DNA from: a virus
DNA length: 27,725 nucleotides
Strand: one strand, 5' to 3'
IMG/VR virus record: IMGVR_UViG_3300047563_000033
Span: 1 to 27,725 of that record
The position numbers were made by a program, and so were the translations under genes. Positions 22,566 to 27,725 of the stretch are shown one piece after another. A model generated the notes under the pieces. That model saw only the letters and a list, made by a program, of their open reading frames with translations. It was not told where the DNA came from and did not search any database. How positions within the stretch are numbered: position 1 is the first letter of the stretch; each line of letters opens with the position of its first letter.

Positions 22566-24137
22566 TTATTCATGAAGCTGTTTTGGAAAGAAAATCTTAT
22601 CAGCGAAGAAATTAGACCAGATACCTAGACCGGACTCACAGTCAATGACTGTTGCATAGCGGATAGAGTTTTCAGACTCTCGCCATGTGAGCAAATAAAC
22701 GGTCGGCTTATGGTTTTCCAGCTTTTTAAGATTGTTACGTGGTAGTAAGTCAGTTCCCAAGATCAATGGTACTTTGAGCTTAACAAGGGAGCCGTTGTAC
22801 GGTTCCTCAATTTCGATAGCCATATCCCTGAAACCAACAACATACTCAGACTTTAACGTGTAATTGGTCTGAGTATCGCCTTTGACAGTCTTCTCTTCCT
22901 TCTCGTAGAAGGTGGAGGTAACGTCATGGGCGTTCAACTGGATGTTGTTGTCCACTAGATTAAACCCATTTTCCCGATACTGCAGGAACCTATCTAGTAA
23001 CTCTTCTAGAAGGTTGAAGCTCTCAAGTGTCCGCATGGATAAACCTGCGGGATTCACCTCTACAGTTACGGCTTGCTTATCAAAGAAATTGATATTCAAG
23101 TTAGACCTAGTTCCATAGTGATTAGCCTTACTGCTAAGCAAGGAGTACTTGCCGTATTCAGAAAGGTAAGGATAGACGTCTTTAGAGAACACACGGTCAA
23201 GCTTCATCATGATGATAGCGTTGGTATCCATGGCTATCTCATATTGACGGGTCTTCACGTCTTCAATAGCTTGGTCATGTTCTGTGAGCTTGACCACAGC
23301 AAGTCCAGTCTCAGGAATACGTTTACCAATCAACAGGTCAGCACCACCGGTATCTGCTTGGAAGTAATGGCCTTTGATGTTGTACTGATCGACACTATTA
23401 AAGTAGACGCGTTTAAAATTGAGGAAAGGGTGACGGTCAATTTCTTGTTTCCAGTAGCCCTTAGCATCGCTGAGTTTAAATTCAGTGCGACCCACATTGT
23501 CCATAGAGTAGTTGGTACCGATACCAGCTAGGATATCGGCATGGGTATTACCAAATACATCATCGTGACCTTTGACCCAATTCACAGTGACTGTGATACC
23601 TTTGCTCAGCAACTGCTTATACAAAGAGTAAGCACGAATCCACCACAGATGGTTAGTAACCGTAGCGCCGTCTGGTTTCTTCCAGTCGTGACGTTCCCAG
23701 TTACGACACCAATCTGTGATACCGTTCTTAACATATTGACTATCAGTGTAGATACTGATAATGCTCAAACCAAGTTCAGGCTCCGAGAGACGTTCTAACG
23801 AATGAGTCAAAGCTTGCAACTCTGCTTCATTGTTGGTTCCTTGTGACAGGCTAGAACCAAGAAAGTCCAGATACTTAATAACTTCAACAGGTTTTTCAGT
23901 GTCCAAAGGTTTCTTACGACCTACTGGAATGTAACCTTCATTGGTTGCATGGTGACCTTCTGCGACCGTGGGTTTGATACCAGACGCTAAACGGTAGGTG
24001 TAGCCATGACCGCCCCAGCCGATGTAACCGGGGTTGGTGTACTTGCAACTACCATCGGTGTAGATAACTGCACCTAGAATAACGTCTTTGTCCTGAACTC
24101 CCTCGGACGCGGTATCGGCTGTGGAATCGTTCGTCAT
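22566..24137 (-). CDS. RNase H type I with a long unassigned C-terminal part (523 aa)
   Basis: The N-terminal 200 residues are an RNase HI domain with all catalytic residues: D28 in VIYTDGSC, E106 in TNNEAELQAL, D122 in IYTDSQYVKNG, and H181/D191 in KGHDDVFGNTHADILA. WCRNWERHDWKK matches the substrate-binding helix region. It would cut RNA in RNA-DNA hybrids, for example replication primers or stalled transcripts. Bacterial RNase HI is about 155 residues, so some 330 extra residues follow. They begin around VGRTEFKLSDAKGYW and are alpha/beta with no known motif, perhaps a targeting or processing domain. The ATG at 24137 has only a weak ribosome site. phiKZ-like phages carry an RNase H-like gene a few genes from UvsX (recalled). 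Confidence 0.85.
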   Translation of the reverse strand: MTNDSTADTASEGVQDKDVILGAVIYTDGSCKYTNPGYIGWGGHGYTYRLASGIKPTVAEGHHATNEGYIPVGRKKPLDTEKPVEVIKYLDFLGSSLSQGTNNEAELQALTHSLERLSEPELGLSIISIYTDSQYVKNGITDWCRNWERHDWKKPDGATVTNHLWWIRAYSLYKQLLSKGITVTVNWVKGHDDVFGNTHADILAGIGTNYSMDNVGRTEFKLSDAKGYWKQEIDRHPFLNFKRVYFNSVDQYNIKGHYFQADTGGADLLIGKRIPETGLAVVKLTEHDQAIEDVKTRQYEIAMDTNAIIMMKLDRVFSKDVYPYLSEYGKYSLLSSKANHYGTRSNLNINFFDKQAVTVEVNPAGLSMRTLESFNLLEELLDRFLQYRENGFNLVDNNIQLNAHDVTSTFYEKEEKTVKGDTQTNYTLKSEYVVGFRDMAIEIEEPYNGSLVKLKVPLILGTDLLPRNNLKKLENHKPTVYLLTWRESENSIRYATVIDCESGLGIWSNFFADKIFFPKQLHE

Positions 24138-24188
24138 TACTTTTTGTACCGGGTTATTAAATTAGAAATGAGAAACAATATAAAACCT

Positions 24189-24668
24189 CTAGTTACCGGC
24201 CTTAATGTAGTCATCAAGGAAGACCTTTCGCTCATCCTTGGACATGTCGGAGCTGGGTTCTCGTGGTTTAGGTTTTACCACAAGAGGTTCTATATCGTGC
24301 AAGTGCTGTGTATTTTCAACATCGTTCCCGCTATCTGATGGTGCCGGATAGGACTTTTTTACCTTTTCTGGCAAGTCATCGATGTATTTTCTTAGGATAT
24401 CGATTTCTCGTTTATTCTTTCGTATCTGTTTACGGTATTGTTCTTCTCGTTGGATAATGGCATCCTTCAGACGAACTACGTAAATAGATTGATTGACAAG
24501 TCGATACGCCAATAGTGCAGTCGATAACGACAGTGCTATCACAATAAAGAAAACAGCTACCTTGCGAGCATTGAACTTAGAACTGCTATAGTCTAGTTCT
24601 TCTTTGGAATCGAACAGTAATTCACGAATGAACGTGAAGAACATGGTGATAAACGACCATACTGACAT
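24189..24668 (-). CDS. Membrane-anchored coiled-coil protein, possibly inner-membrane spanin-like (159 aa)
   Basis: I take the ATG at 24668 (MSVWSFITMFFTFIREL), which has AAGGA 10 nt upstream; a GTG at 24686 would add 6 residues but has no ribosome site. After a basic segment (NARKVAVFF) there is one strong membrane span, FFIVIALSLSTALLAYRLV. A charged coiled coil follows (IIQREEQYRKQIRKNKREID... EKVKKSY), then a Pro/Asp-rich tail ending in a helix. This type II layout resembles i-spanins (Rz-like) and also generic phage membrane anchors. No lysis neighbour is seen, so the spanin reading is only an option. It is the first gene upstream of RNase H and divergent from 24707. Confidence 0.72.
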   Translation of the reverse strand: MSVWSFITMFFTFIRELLFDSKEELDYSSSKFNARKVAVFFIVIALSLSTALLAYRLVNQSIYVVRLKDAIIQREEQYRKQIRKNKREIDILRKYIDDLPEKVKKSYPAPSDSGNDVENTQHLHDIEPLVVKPKPREPSSDMSKDERKVFLDDYIKAGN

Positions 24669-24706
24669 ATATTTTTTATCCTTCACGAAATAATCAGAGG
24701 GTCACT

Positions 24707-26014
24707 ATGACGACAATAGTCAAAGGTTTTGTTACGGTTAGCGCCTATGTCAACAACACACCAGGGGATACTTCCGCTTTAGGTGAACTCTCGACATGGT
24801 CAAGAACGTACAGCAAAGAGAAAGGTGAGTATCAGTTTAATGATCTCCCTGGATATAAGCTCACCACCTTTAAGGTCACTGATTCCGTCTCTGGTATTCA
24901 GCAAGTTCTTAATTCCGGTGTCGCTCGTCAAATCATCCAAGTGGTGACTGACTGTATCTCGTATGCCACTTCGCATATCCGTCCCTATGAATCATTAGAT
25001 TTCAAAAATACGATTCTGGTGAATTTCTTCCAACGGGTAGCTAATTTGCAAATGGGTGACTTCCGTGACAATGGAACACTTGCATTGCCTGAATGGTTGA
25101 GCTGGGAATCCACGGATAACAGCGGAACTATCGTCAAGATCTGGTTGTCTGATCCTGCATTCCAAGACCAGTACGACGAGTATGAGATTGAGGTTCTTCC
25201 TCCCGTTGACGTTGTCGATCATCTCTTTAACGCTTACAACTTAGCGTTGACAGAAGTGAATGCCCGTACATCCGCACAACTCAGCGACAAGATCCAAACC
25301 TTGAAGGGTGAGAACCCTGAGACGTTCCTACGTATGATGGACTTCAAGTTCATCAACAGTTTGAATACAGCTCAGATCAACAAGACTACATGGGCGGTTC
25401 TGATCTACGGTAAGGTAGGGGATAACATCGACAGTATCAAGGATGCTATCGTTGAATATGTCCTGGCAAACAGTACGCACACTAAAGCTGAATGGGAAGT
25501 TATTCTTCCTGAGATCTTTAAACGTACAGAGTTTGTACTCCTTCCTCGTTGGGATAAGATCTCTATTCCTAACCTAGGTAACCTCTCTAGCCTGTATAGC
25601 AGTGCTGTGAATCCTAACGAGTCTATCACCTTTGCTAAACGTGCTATTAACTTCTATCCTGAAGCCTATATCACTAATAACGTAACGGTATTTCCTTACG
25701 ATTACAAGGCAGTGTCTATCGTAGCAGTGAATGGTAATACCAACATCGAAGGGTTTGAAACTCTGTTCGGTATCTTCAGTGACTACATTCCTGTACCTAC
25801 CACCTCTGCTGACTTTAACCGGATGCAAGTAAAGACTCAGGATTGGATGATTCTCTTGGAGAAGCTCTTGATCATTGCTGAAACTGCAACTATCTACACC
25901 AGTGTACCTCTGTATGCTCGTAAACAGTACCGTAATGGTATCTTGTATGTCTCGGCCATGTTCGATAACGTCAACTATCTGGTTGCCGCTAAGAGTAACG
26001 CCTTGTACGCATAA
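24707..26014 (+). CDS. Probable virion structural protein (435 aa)
   Basis: The ATG at 24707 has AGAGGG 6 nt upstream. The protein begins MTTIVKGFVTVSAYVNN, has no catalytic motif or membrane span, and shows the alternating beta-strand and loop pattern common in phage structural proteins (for example KIWLSDPAFQDQYDEYEIEV). The C-terminal part is rich in Asn, Tyr and Val. The next gene starts 8 nt after its stop, so they form an operon. The assignment is by character and context. Confidence 0.68.
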   Translation: MTTIVKGFVTVSAYVNNTPGDTSALGELSTWSRTYSKEKGEYQFNDLPGYKLTTFKVTDSVSGIQQVLNSGVARQIIQVVTDCISYATSHIRPYESLDFKNTILVNFFQRVANLQMGDFRDNGTLALPEWLSWESTDNSGTIVKIWLSDPAFQDQYDEYEIEVLPPVDVVDHLFNAYNLALTEVNARTSAQLSDKIQTLKGENPETFLRMMDFKFINSLNTAQINKTTWAVLIYGKVGDNIDSIKDAIVEYVLANSTHTKAEWEVILPEIFKRTEFVLLPRWDKISIPNLGNLSSLYSSAVNPNESITFAKRAINFYPEAYITNNVTVFPYDYKAVSIVAVNGNTNIEGFETLFGIFSDYIPVPTTSADFNRMQVKTQDWMILLEKLLIIAETATIYTSVPLYARKQYRNGILYVSAMFDNVNYLVAAKSNALYA

Positions 26015-26022
26015 GGAGTACC

Positions 26023-26637
26023 ATGCAAGCTATTATCCCTACGATAGGATCGAGTGGGTACTTTATCTTACGTGCTCCTTTTGATTCGCTCATCTTAAAC
26101 GGTGAGCGTTACACCTGTAAAGCAGTTCGCAAGATCAGTGACTATTTGGTGAACAATGAGACTCCGCTTGCGGATATCTATGTCGCCAATGGTCTCACTG
26201 AGGTTCAATATGATGAAGATCTCAAGAACGACGTCAGTATTGTATCATTGCAAGCCAGTACAGGTCATTGGGTATACGTACCCGCTACGTATATCACGCA
26301 GCTCCCGGTGGTGAACGGAATAGCCTATCGCTCATTGATGCTAGGTGTTTCCTTACCACCCATGCCCGCTGATAAGAACCTGACCCATGTTGAGACCGCC
26401 GTAAAGAATGTGATCACAGACTTACTCGGTGTCGCAGCAGGTACTAAGTTCGTAGAGACGTCTAAGGTTGTGCTGATTGATAGTGTTAAGCATAAGACTA
26501 CGCAAGCAGCACGGGACGCTATCATAGCGGGTAATACCACAGATAGAAGCCGCCTTAATCAAGCGTTGACTACGATCGATCAGTTAGTACAGAAGATCGC
26601 TGTGTTAGAGCAGTACATCGAAGACCATCAAGTCTAA
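26023..26637 (+). CDS. Probable virion structural protein (204 aa)
   Basis: The ATG at 26023 has AAGGAG 5 nt upstream, 8 nt after the preceding stop. It begins MQAIIPTIGSSGYFILRAPF. The first 125 residues are beta-rich (GHWVYVPATYITQLPVVNG), while the last 50 form a helix with heptad-like spacing (LNQALTTIDQLVQKIAVLEQ), which could drive oligomers. Such a beta head and coiled-coil tail suits a small tail or baseplate accessory protein. I do not recognise the family. Confidence 0.68.
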   Translation: MQAIIPTIGSSGYFILRAPFDSLILNGERYTCKAVRKISDYLVNNETPLADIYVANGLTEVQYDEDLKNDVSIVSLQASTGHWVYVPATYITQLPVVNGIAYRSLMLGVSLPPMPADKNLTHVETAVKNVITDLLGVAAGTKFVETSKVVLIDSVKHKTTQAARDAIIAGNTTDRSRLNQALTTIDQLVQKIAVLEQYIEDHQV

Positions 26638-26645
26638 GAGCATAA

Positions 26646-26679
26646 GACTACCAGGATACCCTAGGGTATCCTGGTAGTC
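26646..26679. terminator. Perfect 34-nt palindrome between convergent genes
   Basis: GACTACCAGGATACCCTA and the rest of the site form an exact palindrome centred on CTAG. It lies in the 49-nt gap between the 26637 stop and the convergent SbcC-like gene, with no long T-run on either side. It is likely to work as a terminator; a protein-binding site is a less likely reading. Confidence 0.65.
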
Positions 26680-26686
26680 CGTATGT

Positions 26687-27725
26687 CTAATGAAGTTTAA
26701 CGTGTTTATTGTACGCTAGGTCATTGGGTAGCTTGATGTTACTCGCATGAAGAACACAGATGTCGGCGTTGGTAAGACTTCCATAAGCATTCTCATAGTG
26801 AGACACCATGAAGATTTGAGAGAAGTTAGAAGAGTTAATGATGTTACTGATACCTGCTTGTGCGGATTGGCGGTGAGCAGCATCTAGTCTAGCTCCAAAC
26901 TCATCTAGGACTAAAGGCGCTTTCTCCAGTCCCAGGTACATCATGTTAACGACCTTGAATGCCAAGTCAATGATTTCCTTCATGCCAGCGCTTCCCTTGG
27001 AGATATCGGGAACTAGGTTACTAGGATCAGGATCATCGTTAATACGGACCTGAAACTTGTAATCTAAATCCACTCCGTTATCTTCGGAAGGAATAATAGG
27101 AACTAGTTCCATAGGGTAGAGCCATATCTTTTTGATGAAATGATTCATCTGTGCAAGGAAATGGTTGATAAACCCTGTCAGTCCTTTAGCAATCAAACCT
27201 TCCGTCGGAGAGAGTTCATCGATCGCTATCTTTAAGAGTTCAGATTTCTCAGTAAGTTCTTTCAGATTTAACTGGATATTCATAATGATGGCACGTTGAA
27301 TATCCTGCTTAGCAATCGTTTGTTCTCGATCGGTAAGTTCCATGTGAACTTGCTGAATCACAGAGTTTAAAGTCTCCATCTTAACTGCGTTCACCATCTC
27401 GCTTGAGAGGTTCTCCCTTGTTTGAACAAGAGATTCCAACTCTATGGCCACCGCGTTCATATTCTTCAGGGTCACTTTATACGACTGAAGTTTAGAGGAT
27501 TGCTGTCTGACTTGTTGGAGTTCAGCGTTAAGATTATGAAGCTTCTCATGAAGTTCTTCGGTATGTTGGATAAAGGAAGCAACGTTAGCCTCTTGATTAT
27601 CTACCAAGGTTTTCTTCAATGCTAATGTTTCACTCAAACGTTTTTTAACCTGCTCTTGTTTCAGAAGAACTTGCAGGTCTCCCTTTAACGTCTCAATGAT
27701 CGTAGGGATCCTCTTAGGTTGATCA
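26687..27725 (-). CDS. SbcC/Rad50-like ATPase, C-terminal part, 5' end outside the window
   Basis: The frame stays open to the right edge (upstream reads DQPKRIPTIIETLKGDLQ), so the TTG at 27637 is not the start and the N-terminal part with Walker A is off the window. The visible part shows a long coiled coil (Gln/Glu/Lys/Leu-rich, about 27300-27725), then the ABC signature SKGSAGMKEIIDLAF, Walker B APLVLDEFGARLD with the following D-loop-like LD, and the H-loop MVSHYE. These are the SMC/Rad50/SbcC class features. In phages such proteins (T4 gp46 and relatives) pair with a nuclease to process DNA ends for recombination. A partner nuclease is not in this window. It converges on the 26637 gene. 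Confidence 0.82.
   Translation of the reverse strand, partial: DQPKRIPTIIETLKGDLQVLLKQEQVKKRLSETLALKKTLVDNQEANVASFIQHTEELHEKLHNLNAELQQVRQQSSKLQSYKVTLKNMNAVAIELESLVQTRENLSSEMVNAVKMETLNSVIQQVHMELTDREQTIAKQDIQRAIIMNIQLNLKELTEKSELLKIAIDELSPTEGLIAKGLTGFINHFLAQMNHFIKKIWLYPMELVPIIPSEDNGVDLDYKFQVRINDDPDPSNLVPDISKGSAGMKEIIDLAFKVVNMMYLGLEKAPLVLDEFGARLDAAHRQSAQAGISNIINSSNFSQIFMVSHYENAYGSLTNADICVLHASNIKLPNDLAYNKHVKLH

Noticed and set aside
26687-27637. SbcC-like gene starting at the TTG at 27637
   Set aside because: The same frame continues as coiled-coil sequence to the window edge, so the gene is truncated there, not started.
1-27725. tRNA genes, CRISPR arrays, insertion sequences, prophage attachment sites
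   Set aside because: No cloverleaf with a conserved T-arm, no regularly spaced repeats, and no transposase or integrase motif were seen on either strand.

Overview
This window looks like part of the genome of a jumbo tailed phage of the phiKZ-like group (nucleus-forming Chimalliviridae and relatives). The evidence is direct: a split, phage-type multisubunit RNA polymerase beta-prime gene; a 2,280-residue tail protein with peptidoglycan-cleaving domains lying divergently beside it; a RecA/UvsX-type ATPase; an RNase H; an SbcC/Rad50-type ATPase; several large proteins with the look of virion components; and tightly packed genes on both strands. GC content is in the low-to-mid 40s by eye. The host cannot be told from the sequence. 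No tRNA, rRNA, CRISPR array or insertion sequence was seen.

Layout. Positions 1-3180 (minus strand) hold an RNA polymerase beta-prime N-terminal fragment, probably of the virion RNA polymerase, and downstream of it a partial gene running off the left edge. The beta-prime gene is interrupted by a 347-nt ORF-less group I intron. The intron sits between the second Asp and the Gly-Asp of the catalytic ADYD-GD motif, so a plain ORF call ends in a false stop and loses the last 53 residues. Positions 3277-12379 (plus) carry the giant tail protein (internal S74-type self-cleaving chaperone domain, hydrophobic segment, M15 peptidase, lytic transglycosylase) and a probable baseplate or tail protein. 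Positions 12431-16506 (minus) hold six genes of mostly unknown function, including one built from two tandem repeats. A small plus-strand gene at 16585 has a TATATTAC element upstream.

Positions 17015-21051 (minus) hold the RecA/UvsX-like ATPase, a free-standing HNH endonuclease gene with lower GC, and three small genes. One of these three ends in a module that resembles the extreme C-terminus of RNA polymerase beta. Positions 21185-24668 hold a helical protein (plus), an unknown protein, an RNase H with a long unassigned C-terminal part, and a membrane-anchored coiled-coil protein (minus). Positions 24707-26637 (plus) encode two probable virion proteins. Position 26687 to the right edge (minus) is the C-terminal part of an SbcC-like ATPase.

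How it works together. The virion polymerase is made late, packaged, and starts transcription in the next host. The tail protein opens the peptidoglycan during infection. The RecA-like ATPase, RNase H and SbcC-like protein fit replication and recombination. Convergent gene pairs are separated by long perfect inverted repeats that are probably bidirectional terminators. The intron and the HNH gene are selfish elements lodged in this core. The only intergenic gap above 100 bases is 21052-21184; every stretch over 300 bases is occupied by a gene or the intron.
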